NCBI RefSeq assembly: GCF_003148825.1
Contig: NZ_QGGZ01000004.1
Coordinates: forward strand, 478,492 to 542,491
Direction of reading: 5' to 3'
From: Streptomyces sp. CG 926
GTDB lineage: Bacteria > Actinomycetota > Actinomycetes > Streptomycetales > Streptomycetaceae
DNA length: 64,000 nt
The notes under the pieces: model-generated
Databases searched by the model: none
What the model was told of the DNA's origin: nothing
What the model saw: the letters and a program-made list of their open reading frames with translations, nothing else
Program-made: the position numbers and the translations under genes
In this document: one piece after another, positions 7,509 through 16,262 of the stretch
Position numbering within the stretch: position 1 is the stretch's first letter
How the letters are laid out: each line of letters begins with the position of its first letter

Positions 7509-10500
7509 GCCGATGCCTCCTCGCGGGCGGCGGTCAGGTGCTCGCAGACCTGTCCGAGGGTCAGGTCCCTTACCAGGCAGTCGAGACGGCCGGTGAACTG
7601 TCGGGCCTGATCGGGGGTGAGCAGGTCCGAGGAGACGGCGGCGAGCATCTCGACGAGGGCCAAGGAATCTCCGCCGAGGGCGTGGAAGTCCGATTCGGCC
7701 GACAGCAGTGCCCCGTCGACGCCGAGGACCTCCGCCCAGTGCTGTCTGACACGTGCGTCCAGGGTGACGGGCGCGGCCGCGGCCGCCGCCGGCGCGGAGT
7801 GGGTGAACGGGTCGGGGAAGGCGGCGAGATCGGTCTTGCCGCTGACCGTGCTCGGCAGGGCGTCGATCACCACGACGTGGGCGGGGACGAGGTACGCGGG
7901 AAGCGTCCGGGCCAGTTCGGTGCGCAGGGCGCCACCCAGGTCCCCGCGTTCCGCGGGATCGGCGGCGTGCGGCAGTACGTACGCGCAGAGCACGGTCGTC
8001 GTGGAGTGCGGGCGGCGGCGGGGTACCACGACGGCGCGGTGCACGGCCGGGTGCGCTTCGAGGGCGGCGACGACCTCCGCGGGATCGACGCGGTGCCCGG
8101 CGATCTTCACCTGCTCGTCGATGCGCCCGGCGAACTCGACCGATCCGTCGGCCAGTCGGCGTCCGAGATCACCGGTGCGGTAGGCCCGGACGCCGTCCGG
8201 GCCGGTGGTGAAGGGTGAGGGACGGCCGTCGGGCGGACCGAGGTAGCCACGGGCCACCTGGACCCCGCGTACGACGATCTCGCCGGTGCGGCCGGCGTCG
8301 CCCGGTCCGGCGCCGATGGTCTCGCCGTTCTCGGTGACGAGGTCGACCTGGGCGTACGGGCCGGGGAGGCCGATCGGGACGGTGGCGCCGCTCTCCGCCC
8401 CGTCCACGGTGTGGGCGAGTACGGCGACGGTCGCCTCGGTGGGCCCGTACCCGTTGATCACACGGCAGTCGGCCCCGAAGACGGCGTGCGCGGAGCGTAC
8501 GGCGGTGGGGGTGAGGGGCTCGCCGCCCAGCAGCAGGGTGCGCAGGCGGTGCTCGGGGCCGCCGCCCGCGGCGCCGAGCAGGGCGAGGTGGGAGGGCGTG
8601 AGCGCGAGGGTGTCCGCACGGTGTCCGGCGACGAGTTCGCGCAGCGTGGCGGGCGAGGGCGGACCGGGGGCGAGGACGACCGTGCCGCCGGCCGACAGCG
8701 GCAGGAAGAGCGGGAAGCACGAGATGTCGAAGGCGTAGGAGGAGGCGAAGCCGAAGCGCGTACGCCCGGTGACGTGGCAGACCTCGGTCATCCAGCGGAC
8801 GAATCCCATGAGGCTGCCGTGCTCGATCTGCACGCCCTTGGGGCGCCCGGTGGAACCGGAGGTGTGGATGACGTACGCGAGGTCCGCGGGCCGCACGTCC
8901 GCCACCGCGTCCGGCTCGGTGGCCGGGCTGTCGAGCAGTTCCTCGACGGTGAGCAGGGTGCCGGGGACGAACGGGGCGAGATCCTCGGCGAGGTGGCGTC
9001 GGGTCAGGCAGACGTCGACGGCGGCGGCCTGGAGGATCTCGCCGATCCGTACGCCGGGATGGCCGGGGTCGAGCGGCACGTAGGCGGCGCCCGCCTTGAG
9101 GATGCCCCACAGGGCGGCCACACCGGCGGACGTGCGGTCGACGACCAGTCCCACCAGGTCCTCGCGTCCTACGCCGCGGTGCCGGAGCCCGGCCGCGACG
9201 GCATCGGAACGTCGGTCAAGTTCTGCGTACGTGACCACGCCCTCGGGCCCGTCGAGCGCGGGCGCGTCGGGGGTGCGGGCGACCTGGGCACGGAAGGCGT
9301 CCACGACGGTGCCCTCGGGTACCGCCGGGACCGCCGGGACCGCGACGGCGGCCGGTGCGGGCACGGCCGGTGCGGGCACGGGCGGAGCGGGGTGCGCGGT
9401 GCGTGGTGCGGGGCCCGTGGCCACGGCGGCCGTGGCGGCGAGGCCGGCCAGGACCATGTCCAGCAACTGCCCCGCACGGGCGGCGAGGTCCGGACCCGCG
9501 CCACGGACGCCCAGGGTGATCTCGGTCGCCGTCTCGGTCTCGGCGGCGACCAGGGAGAGCGGAACCAGGGGGGCGTGCACCGGCAGGGCGTAGGCCGTGG
9601 ACGCCGTGAAGCCGCCGCCGGAGAACTCCGCCGGGTCCAGCCGGCCGAGATGGGAGACGACGGCCGAGGCGAGGTGCCGGTCGGTACGTGAGGCCACGGC
9701 CTGGGCGGTGCGCAGCAGAGCGGCGGTCACCGGCCGGGGCAGCGGCGCGAGGGCCGTTTCGAAGCCGGCGGCGAGTTCACGGTCCTCGGCCAGGGCGGCC
9801 AGCAGGGAGGTGTGCGCGGCCGTCCAGTCGGCCCCGGGGCGCAGGTCCAGGAACAGCGGCAGGCTCAGGTTGCCGGTGGCCGCGATCCCGGGGCGGTGGC
9901 GGCGCAGGTCGACGGGGACCATGACACGGGTGTCGAGTCGGGTGGCGTCGGCCAGGGCCTGGGCGAGGCGGGCGGTGAGCGCGGAGTGGCGGCCGGGCAG
10001 GGTGCGGCGCAGCCACAGCGTCCGGAGCGGGCGCCCGGCGCCGTCGGCCGAGCCGAGCGGGGAGCGCCGGGGAGGCGTCGGCGTGGGCCGCGCCCGGGTG
10101 CTGCCGAGCCGGCGCAGCAGTCCGGCGTCGGTGTCCGCGTCGAGGGCGGGCCGGGCGGGCTCGCCGCGCAGGGCCCGGAAGACCTCCCGTACCCAGGTCA
10201 GGGCGCCGTGGCCGTCCATCATGGCGTGCGAGGCGCTGAAGACGAGGGTGGTGGTCCCCGTCCCGCCCGCCCCGCCCGCCCCGCCCGCCCCGCCCGTCCC
10301 GGGCACGATCAGCAGTTCGCAGCCCGGCGGCTCCGCCCGCCGCGAGGGTCCGGCGGGCAATTCGACCGTTCCGGGAGCCGAGTCGGTGTACGCACCGGCG
10401 CGCGGTACGTCGTACCGCACCTGCGGCGGCGGCCCCCCGACGGTCCACATCGCGCCGGCGCGCACGAGCCGTGATCCCGGGCAGGACTCGGCGGCCCGCG

Positions 10501-10693
10501 CCACGGCCGCCCGGACGTCCTCGGCATCGGGTACGCCCTCGCCCTCGACGACGATGCGCAGGGCCATGGCCCCGCGGGGGTCCCCGGCGGAAAGGTAGAG
10601 GCGTTCGGTGGGCGACACCGGGCGCCGGTAGCGGGTGTCCGCACCGGTGCGGAGATCGACGTCGGTACCGGCACCGACCTGATGGGGCGTCAT
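7505..10693 (-). CDS. lstE: LstE-like non-ribosomal peptide synthetase (C-A-PCP)
   Basis: A 1062-aa protein. A condensation-like domain (about 1-420) has SHAMMDGHG in place of HHxxxDG, keeping the catalytic second His. An Ala/Pro linker follows. The adenylation domain (about 470-960) has TSGSTGRPKG, GYGPTE, YRTGDLG and a C-terminal SGKTDL lysine. A carrier domain ends it with LGGDSL. There is no thioesterase. Expected role: activate one amino acid and esterify it onto the 5-hydroxyl of the beta-lactone precursor. My hand alignment gives the pocket D-I-F-A-L-G-G-V-A; I cannot assign the amino acid from it. Starts with an ATGA overlap on lstD. Confidence 0.88.
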   Translation of the reverse strand: MTPHQVGAGTDVDLRTGADTRYRRPVSPTERLYLSAGDPRGAMALRIVVEGEGVPDAEDVRAAVARAAESCPGSRLVRAGAMWTVGGPPPQVRYDVPRAGAYTDSAPGTVELPAGPSRRAEPPGCELLIVPGTGGAGGAGGAGGTGTTTLVFSASHAMMDGHGALTWVREVFRALRGEPARPALDADTDAGLLRRLGSTRARPTPTPPRRSPLGSADGAGRPLRTLWLRRTLPGRHSALTARLAQALADATRLDTRVMVPVDLRRHRPGIAATGNLSLPLFLDLRPGADWTAAHTSLLAALAEDRELAAGFETALAPLPRPVTAALLRTAQAVASRTDRHLASAVVSHLGRLDPAEFSGGGFTASTAYALPVHAPLVPLSLVAAETETATEITLGVRGAGPDLAARAGQLLDMVLAGLAATAAVATGPAPRTAHPAPPVPAPAVPAPAAVAVPAVPAVPEGTVVDAFRAQVARTPDAPALDGPEGVVTYAELDRRSDAVAAGLRHRGVGREDLVGLVVDRTSAGVAALWGILKAGAAYVPLDPGHPGVRIGEILQAAAVDVCLTRRHLAEDLAPFVPGTLLTVEELLDSPATEPDAVADVRPADLAYVIHTSGSTGRPKGVQIEHGSLMGFVRWMTEVCHVTGRTRFGFASSYAFDISCFPLFLPLSAGGTVVLAPGPPSPATLRELVAGHRADTLALTPSHLALLGAAGGGPEHRLRTLLLGGEPLTPTAVRSAHAVFGADCRVINGYGPTEATVAVLAHTVDGAESGATVPIGLPGPYAQVDLVTENGETIGAGPGDAGRTGEIVVRGVQVARGYLGPPDGRPSPFTTGPDGVRAYRTGDLGRRLADGSVEFAGRIDEQVKIAGHRVDPAEVVAALEAHPAVHRAVVVPRRRPHSTTTVLCAYVLPHAADPAERGDLGGALRTELARTLPAYLVPAHVVVIDALPSTVSGKTDLAAFPDPFTHSAPAAAAAAPVTLDARVRQHWAEVLGVDGALLSAESDFHALGGDSLALVEMLAAVSSDLLTPDQARQFTGRLDCLVRDLTLGQVCEHLTAAREEASA
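10262..10297. repeat. 9-bp in-frame minisatellite inside lstE
   Basis: Four copies of cccgcccgc (plus-strand reading; the last has one change) encode a Gly-Gly-Ala repeat just before the SHAMMDGHG motif of the condensation-like domain. The repeat keeps frame and probably forms a flexible surface loop. Confidence 0.9.
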
Positions 10694-11814
10694 GACTGCG
10701 TGTTCCCTTGTTCGGTGGGGCCGGGGCCGGAGCGGGCCGGTACGGCGGCGTCGGTGGGGGCGGCCGGGCCGGCGGTCCAGGCGGCGACACCGCCCACCTC
10801 CGTCACCCACTCCCCCAGTGCTCGCAGCCCGTCGGCCTGGGTGCGCGGAGCCGCGTAGCCGAAGTCCTCGCGGGCGGCGGAGGTGTCGTACGTCGCCGAG
10901 CGGGTCAGCAGCGCCATCATGTAGCGGCTCAGGGGCGGACTCGCGTCCGTACCGCCGGCGGCGGAGCGGTGGCGCAGGTGCCAGCCCGTCTCGACGGCCG
11001 CGGCCAGAGCGCGGCCGAGGCGGAGCGGGATGCGCGGGGCGGGCGGCGGGCAGTCGAAGAGGGCTCCGACCCGGGCCAGGAAGGGCCACAGGTCGGTCTC
11101 CTCGCGGTCCGCGACGAAGTAGGCCTTGCCGCCGACCCGCCCGGCGGGCGCGTGCGCGGCCCGCAGGCAGGCGTCCACCGCGTTGTCGACGTGGCAGAGC
11201 GAGACCAGCACCGGTTTGCCGCCCGACAGGTCGGGCAGTCGGCCCGCGCGCATGGCGTCGACCATGCGCGGCAGGAATCCGGCGTGGTCGCGCGGCCCCC
11301 AGATGCCGCGCGGACGCAGGGCGCAGGTGGTGAACTCCGGCCCGTCGGCCGCCCGTACGTGTTGCTCGGCGATCGCCTTCGTCTCGCAGTAGTGGTTGAA
11401 CCACCGTCGCGGGTACGGGGTGCTCTCGTCGATGCCGAGTCGGTCGCCCTCCCGTACCCGCATCAGCGCGCTCGGGCTGGAGACGAAGACGAACCGCCGC
11501 GCCCCCGCCGACCGCGCCGCCGCCAACAGCCGCTGTGTGCCGCTGACGTTGGCGGCCTCGAACTGCGCGCGGCTGCCGTGGTCGACGACCCGTGCCGCGC
11601 TGTGCAGGACCGCTTCGCAGCCCTGTGCCGCCCGCTGGAGCGACTCCCCGTCGGTGAGGTCCCCGGTGACGACCTCGACGCCGGGCAGGGAGCCCAGGCG
11701 TACGGCGGCACGGCCGGGACGGACCAGGGCGCGGACCTGATGGCCTTGGCGCAGGGCACCGTCGACGAGGTGCCCGCCCAGGAATCCGGATGCTCCGGTG
11801 ACCAGGATCTTCAC
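10690..11814 (-). CDS. lstD: LstD-like 3beta-hydroxysteroid dehydrogenase-type reductase
   Basis: A 374-aa extended SDR. VKILVTGASGFLGGHLVDGA is the Rossmann NAD(P)-binding start. VSSPSALM supplies the catalytic Ser region and HYCETKAIAEQ the YxxxK pair. ALRPRGIWGPRD is the 3beta-HSD/OleD signature. In olefin and lipstatin pathways this enzyme reduces the beta-keto acid made by the ketosynthases to a beta-hydroxy acid. The GTG at 11814 overlaps the lstC stop (GTGA), and its own stop overlaps the lstE start. Confidence 0.88.
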   Translation of the reverse strand: MKILVTGASGFLGGHLVDGALRQGHQVRALVRPGRAAVRLGSLPGVEVVTGDLTDGESLQRAAQGCEAVLHSAARVVDHGSRAQFEAANVSGTQRLLAAARSAGARRFVFVSSPSALMRVREGDRLGIDESTPYPRRWFNHYCETKAIAEQHVRAADGPEFTTCALRPRGIWGPRDHAGFLPRMVDAMRAGRLPDLSGGKPVLVSLCHVDNAVDACLRAAHAPAGRVGGKAYFVADREETDLWPFLARVGALFDCPPPAPRIPLRLGRALAAAVETGWHLRHRSAAGGTDASPPLSRYMMALLTRSATYDTSAAREDFGYAAPRTQADGLRALGEWVTEVGGVAAWTAGPAAPTDAAVPARSGPGPTEQGNTQS

Positions 11815-13889
11815 AGCGTCCGCCACCAGGTCGCGCCGTAGAGCATGGTGTTGCGGACCACCGAGGCGGTCCCGTGGCCGGCCTCCCGGCCGCGCGGCAA
11901 CGCGAGCGGGATCTGCGCGGCGTGCACCCCGATGCTGAGGAAGGCGTCGGCCCACCACAGCCACCGCAGCACCGGAAGGTCGGGGACTTCCCCGGCGGCG
12001 GCCCACACCGACCCGCCGACGAGGTACGCCCATCCGGCGATCGGCACGATCCGGGCCGCCCGCCGACCGGTGGAAGACGCGGGCCGGGCCTGCTGCCGCT
12101 CGGCCCAACGGGCGAGCTCCTCGCGGCCGATCTTGGCGTTGTGCCGGATGTCCACGGGGAAGCCGGGGTGGCGCAGGAACTCCTTCAGGCCGGTGGTCGC
12201 GGCCTGCGCCGTTGCCATGGTGCGCAGCTCGGCGACCAGCCGCGTCCAGGCGGCTTCGTCGAGTTCCGCCCCGTCCGCCCCGGTCTCGGTCTCCACGCAG
12301 ACGACGGGCCGTTGCGCGCCGGCCGGTCCGATGCCGACCAGGGCGGTGCGCCGGACCAGCGGATGGGCGTTGAAGACCCCCTCGCAGCGCACGGTGTACA
12401 GGTCCCGGTGGCCGGTGCGGACCCGCTGCGCGGCGCGTCCGCAGAACCACAGGCGTCCTTCGGCGTCGAGGTGGCCCAGGTCACCGGTCCGGTGCCAGAC
12501 CAGGGGCGTCGCGCCGTCGGGGCGCTCCTCGGTCGCCTTGTGCGCGGCGTCGGAGTCGGGTGCGCGGTGGTAGCGCCGGCTGACGGAGTCGCCCTGGACC
12601 AGGATCTCGCCGACGCGCCCGGCCGGCAGGCCGGCCGCCGGGTCGAACCGGGCGAGCGGGCCGTCGGTGACGGGGGCGATGGCCACCCGGGTGCCGGGGA
12701 CGGGCCGGCCGACACAGGTCCCTTCGCCCGCGGCGGCGCCGGCCGCGGTACCGGTCGCCGTGACCGCGCCCTCGCGGGCGGTGTCGACGTCCTCGTCGCC
12801 GAGGATCTCGGCCGCCTCGATCGAGGTGATCGGCAGTACCTCCGTGGCCCCGTACGTCACATGGATGCGCGCCTTCTCGTCGAGGACGGAGCGCAGCGCG
12901 GCCACGACCGCGTCGGGTACCGGGGCCCCGCCGGAGACGACGCACCGGAGGTCGGGCAGCGGGTGGCGGCCGCGGGCGGCGCCGGTGAGGTGTCCGGCCA
13001 GGTTCCGCAGCAGGGCGGGCGAGGCGAACATGGTGGTGACGCGGAATCGTTCCAGCGCGTCCACGAGCAGGGCGGGATCCGCCTGGGCGACCCGGGCGGG
13101 CGCCAGCGGCGCGAGGACCAGCGTGGATCCGTAGACCAGGTCGAGCACCCCGTAGAAGGGCAGGGTGACCAGGGAGACGTCGTCGCGGGTGCGCCCGTGG
13201 ACGGCCTCTATCCGGCGGGCGATGGACAGCGCCATGCGGTGGGTGTACTCGACTCCCTTGGCGGGGCCCGTGCTTCCGGTGGTGAAGCCGATCATCAGCA
13301 GGTCGTCCCCACCGGTCGGCGGCGCCGTGTCCACCGGCCCGCCGCTCGCGGGGATGGCGTTCGCGGGGATGGCGCGCAGCGCGGCCAGCGTGTGGCCGCG
13401 ACCCAGCCGGCGCCGCCCCAGGGTGACGGGTACCCGTACCCCGGCGAAGGTACGGCGGCCCAGGACGCGTACGAGTTGGGCGAGGGGCGGCCCGATGAAC
13501 GCCTCGGCGCCCACGGCCCGGTAGCAGTGCAGCATGCGCCGGACACCCATACCGGGATCCACGACGACGGGCACGGCCCCGACCCGGAACAGCGCGAAGC
13601 AGAGGGCGAACAGCTCGGGCCCAGGAGGGGCCATCAACACGGTTCGCGTGCCCCGGGTGATCCCGGCGTGCCGGAATCCGTGGGCCAGTTCCTCGACCGT
13701 GTCCTGCAACTCGCCGTAGGTGAGCGTGCTGTAGCCGCCGGAGCCACGGCCGTCGGGGTGGATGACGGCCGGCTTCTCGGGAAAGGCGCGGGCGTTGCGC
13801 TCCAGCCATCCGGCGACGCCGTCCGTGAAGCCGTCCGGTAGCTCGACGGTCGGGTCCGCCGTGGACCTCGTCTGCGGCACGGGGCTCAC
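11811..13889 (-). CDS. lstC: LstC-like AMP-dependent beta-lactone synthetase (OleC homologue)
   Basis: A 692-aa ANL-superfamily enzyme. GFTTGSTGPAKGVEYTHRM is the phosphate-binding loop, followed by VTYGATEVLP, WHRTGDLGHLD and NAKIGREELARW with the catalytic lysine. The stretch PPGPELFALCFALFRVGAVP and VDPGMGVRRML is diagnostic of OleC-type enzymes rather than ordinary acyl-CoA ligases. OleC adenylates a beta-hydroxy acid and closes it to a beta-lactone. The GTG at 13889, coupled to the lstB stop, is chosen over an in-frame ATG at 13916 because every other junction in the operon shows the same overlap. The C-terminal roughly 60 residues contain hydrophobic helices. Confidence 0.87.
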   Translation of the reverse strand: MSPVPQTRSTADPTVELPDGFTDGVAGWLERNARAFPEKPAVIHPDGRGSGGYSTLTYGELQDTVEELAHGFRHAGITRGTRTVLMAPPGPELFALCFALFRVGAVPVVVDPGMGVRRMLHCYRAVGAEAFIGPPLAQLVRVLGRRTFAGVRVPVTLGRRRLGRGHTLAALRAIPANAIPASGGPVDTAPPTGGDDLLMIGFTTGSTGPAKGVEYTHRMALSIARRIEAVHGRTRDDVSLVTLPFYGVLDLVYGSTLVLAPLAPARVAQADPALLVDALERFRVTTMFASPALLRNLAGHLTGAARGRHPLPDLRCVVSGGAPVPDAVVAALRSVLDEKARIHVTYGATEVLPITSIEAAEILGDEDVDTAREGAVTATGTAAGAAAGEGTCVGRPVPGTRVAIAPVTDGPLARFDPAAGLPAGRVGEILVQGDSVSRRYHRAPDSDAAHKATEERPDGATPLVWHRTGDLGHLDAEGRLWFCGRAAQRVRTGHRDLYTVRCEGVFNAHPLVRRTALVGIGPAGAQRPVVCVETETGADGAELDEAAWTRLVAELRTMATAQAATTGLKEFLRHPGFPVDIRHNAKIGREELARWAERQQARPASSTGRRAARIVPIAGWAYLVGGSVWAAAGEVPDLPVLRWLWWADAFLSIGVHAAQIPLALPRGREAGHGTASVVRNTMLYGATWWRTL

Positions 13890-14821
13890 CGCCCCTCGGG
13901 CCGGTAGAGGGCGCACGCCGCGCTGGGGCCGGCGCCGACCGACACGAACAGGAACTGGTCGTAGTCCCGGGCGCGGTCGTGCTCGAACTCGTCGCGCTCG
14001 TGCTCGGGCTCGGGTTCGCGCTCGCGCTCGCGCTCGTCGCGGTCCTCGGCGTGGCGTACGCCGTCCGTCGCCCGGAGGTAGCCGAGGACCGGCGCCGCGG
14101 TGTGCGGCTCCCCCTGGGCCTCGACGTCGTCGGCGGTCGCGTGCGGGCCGATCACCAGCGTCTCGCCGAGGTCGATGTCGAACTCCCGCGCGTAGTCGGC
14201 GACGGCCCGCGCCGCGAACTCGCCGAGGCGCTCGGCGTGGTCCGGCTCGCGCCGGACGGTGATCGTGGACCGCCCGTACCGGCCCATGGTGGCGGTGTCG
14301 AGGTAGCCCTCGACGTCGGTGGGCCGATCGGCGGTGTAGTGCCGGACCGGGCCGAACCCGGCCTCGGGGTCGGCGCTGCGCTCCAGCAGGAAGGCGCCGG
14401 CCAGGTCCGCGTACGGGTAGTCGGCGTCACGCGTCGCGTCGCCGCCGGGGTGGACGTCGGCGGCCGTGATCAGCAGCCGTTCGGTGCTCCCCGTGTCCAG
14501 CAGGGCCTGGCCCACCTGGACGGCGCCCAGCACGCCACAGGCTCCGTTCATCAGGTCGAAGGAGAAGCCCGCGGCCGGTTCGGGGTCGGCGATGTAGTCG
14601 AGGTTGATGCCGACCTCCTTCTGGACCAGGGCCGCCATGGCCGGTTCGAAGGTGTTGTGCTCCCGGTAGACACCGACGTTGATGAGGGTGCCGATCGAGG
14701 AGGCCGGTACCTGTGCGCGCGCCAGGGCGCCGCGGGCGGCCCGGCCGGCGAGGTCCACGACGGAGGCCGGGGCGGACCTGTCGGGCAGTGCGGTCGCGGC
14801 CGCTGTGATGACCATGCCCAT
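13886..14821 (-). CDS. lstB: LstB-like ketosynthase III partner subunit
   Basis: A 311-aa thiolase-fold protein, shorter than LstA. A cysteine lies in the KAS III position (MNGACGVLGAVQVG), and a GPHATADD histidine is present. The GNxxxxS asparagine motif near the C-terminus is absent. In its place is a highly charged Glu/Arg/Asp-rich insert (about residues 258-290). The lipstatin enzyme is reported as an LstA/LstB heterodimer for head-to-head Claisen condensation, so this is best read as the partner subunit. The start ATG (14821) follows the lstA stop by 3 nt. Confidence 0.82.
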   Translation of the reverse strand: MGMVITAAATALPDRSAPASVVDLAGRAARGALARAQVPASSIGTLINVGVYREHNTFEPAMAALVQKEVGINLDYIADPEPAAGFSFDLMNGACGVLGAVQVGQALLDTGSTERLLITAADVHPGGDATRDADYPYADLAGAFLLERSADPEAGFGPVRHYTADRPTDVEGYLDTATMGRYGRSTITVRREPDHAERLGEFAARAVADYAREFDIDLGETLVIGPHATADDVEAQGEPHTAAPVLGYLRATDGVRHAEDRDEREREREPEPEHERDEFEHDRARDYDQFLFVSVGAGPSAACALYRPEGR

Positions 14822-14824
14822 GGC

Positions 14825-15886
14825 TCACACCCCCACGTTCGTGAGCGTCGCGGACAGGGCACCGGTGACCACGCCGGAGGCGGCCGGCACCAGCAGGTAC
14901 TTGGCCCCGGGACGGGCGCCGCCCGCCCTGAGGTGCTCGCACAGCGTCAGGAAGTGCGAGGTGGTGGCGGTGTTCCCGTACCGCTCCACGACGGAGAGCG
15001 AGTCGGGCATCGGGGTGCCGAACTCGGCCTCGGCCGTCTGGTTGACGTAGTCGATGAAACGGGTGCCGACCTGGTGCTGGATGACGTGGTCGAACTCCTC
15101 GGCGGCGAACGCCCGCCCCCGCTTGGCCAAGAAGTCCCCGTGGAACCGTGGCCACAGCTTGAGCCGGTCGCGGTTGTGCATCTTCTTGTTGTCCGTGTAG
15201 AGCGCGATGCCCGGGGTGCGGTCACTGGGCATGCCCATGCACAGGTGGGAGTACTCGGAGCAGGTCATGAGCTCGATGTAGTGGATGCGGTCGGCGTCGT
15301 CGACGGAGACGTCCAGGACGACCGCGGCCGCCGAGTCGCCGACGGAGAGCGAGGCGAACTGCGGGTCGTAGGAGTCGGCCATCTCGCGTGCGGCGGTCTG
15401 CGCGACACGGCTCGCCTGCTCGCCGCTGACGACCAGCCCGCGCCGCACGGCACCGGAGCGGATCATCCGGTCGAGCAGCCACACGCCGGTCATCATTCCG
15501 GCACAGGCGTTGGAGACGTCGAAGTGGATGGCGGAGCGTGCGCCCAGCTCCCCGGCCAGCGTCGCGGCGAAGGACGGCTCGAAGGTGAAGCGGCTGCCGT
15601 CCTTGAAGCGGGTGATCGACGCGGAGATGACGATGTCGAGGTCGGCGGCCTCGTAGCGGGAGGACTCCAGCGCGTTCCGGGCGGCGGCCAGGGCCAGTCC
15701 GAACGAGTCCTCGCCGGCGGCCGGTTCGGGGTCGTACACGCGTCGCTCGGTGATCCCGGTGATCTTCTCGATGTCCACGTCCCCCAGCCCCGGGACCAGG
15801 GCGGCGAGTTGCGGGGTGGTCTGGACTGCTGCCGGAAGGCGGATGCCTAAGGCTTCTATTCGGCTGTATGCGGTGGCGGTGCTCAT
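14825..15886 (-). CDS. lstA: LstA-like ketosynthase III (OleA homologue)
   Basis: A 353-aa KAS III/OleA-type enzyme with a complete Cys-His-Asn triad: DVSNACAGMMTG, IQHQVGTRF and ERYGNTATTS. Expected role: Claisen condensation of two long acyl chains to a beta-keto acid, the first committed step of the beta-lactone. First gene of the six-gene operon. GGAGAG lies 8-13 nt upstream of the ATG (15886). The N-terminus MSTATAYSRIEALGIRLP fits the family; codons further upstream look non-coding. Confidence 0.88.
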   Translation of the reverse strand: MSTATAYSRIEALGIRLPAAVQTTPQLAALVPGLGDVDIEKITGITERRVYDPEPAAGEDSFGLALAAARNALESSRYEAADLDIVISASITRFKDGSRFTFEPSFAATLAGELGARSAIHFDVSNACAGMMTGVWLLDRMIRSGAVRRGLVVSGEQASRVAQTAAREMADSYDPQFASLSVGDSAAAVVLDVSVDDADRIHYIELMTCSEYSHLCMGMPSDRTPGIALYTDNKKMHNRDRLKLWPRFHGDFLAKRGRAFAAEEFDHVIQHQVGTRFIDYVNQTAEAEFGTPMPDSLSVVERYGNTATTSHFLTLCEHLRAGGARPGAKYLLVPAASGVVTGALSATLTNVGV

Positions 15887-16246
15887 GTGTGTCGCTCTCC
15901 GTGGCGGTCCGCCGCGAGCATGGGAGTGCCTGGGCGGTGGTTGACAGAGGGATTCAAGGAGTGTCCGGGAATAACGGACAGTCAAGTTACCGTAGCGTAC
16001 GGAGATGTCGGCGATGTGTCGGGGCTTCGCAAATCCGGAACATACGGTCGAATATCGGCCATCCATCGACGCTCGCCGCCACCGCGACATCAAGCAGAAT
16101 CTGAGCTTCCGCCCCTCTTCGCAGGACTCCCGGGCTCGAAAACCTGTCCGGAACCACCCGGTCCACCTGGCGGGACGTGACCGGGTTCGACCTCGGCGGT
16201 CGCGAGACCGGCCAAACTGGCGATCGATTCCCGGCCACCGCACGGG
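15887..16246. promoter_or_regulatory. Divergent control region of lst operon and tRNA-like gene
   Basis: This 360-bp stretch has no gene I can support. It holds two clean dyads close to lstA: TGTCCG-N7-CGGACA (15962-15980) and CCGTA-GCG-TACGG (15990-16002). A TTGACT hexamer on the minus strand (15985-15980) abuts the first dyad. I cannot place a convincing -10 for lstA. No pathway-specific regulator gene is adjacent, so control may be by a distant factor. Confidence 0.5.
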
Positions 16247-16252
16247 TATGAT
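16247..16252 (+). promoter_or_regulatory. -10-like hexamer of tRNA-like gene
   Basis: TATGAT lies 10 nt before the mature 5' end of the tRNA-like sequence, matching sigma70/HrdB -10 spacing. The -35 position holds only TCGATT, a weak match. Confidence 0.45.
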
Positions 16253-16262
16253 CACGCGCAGC

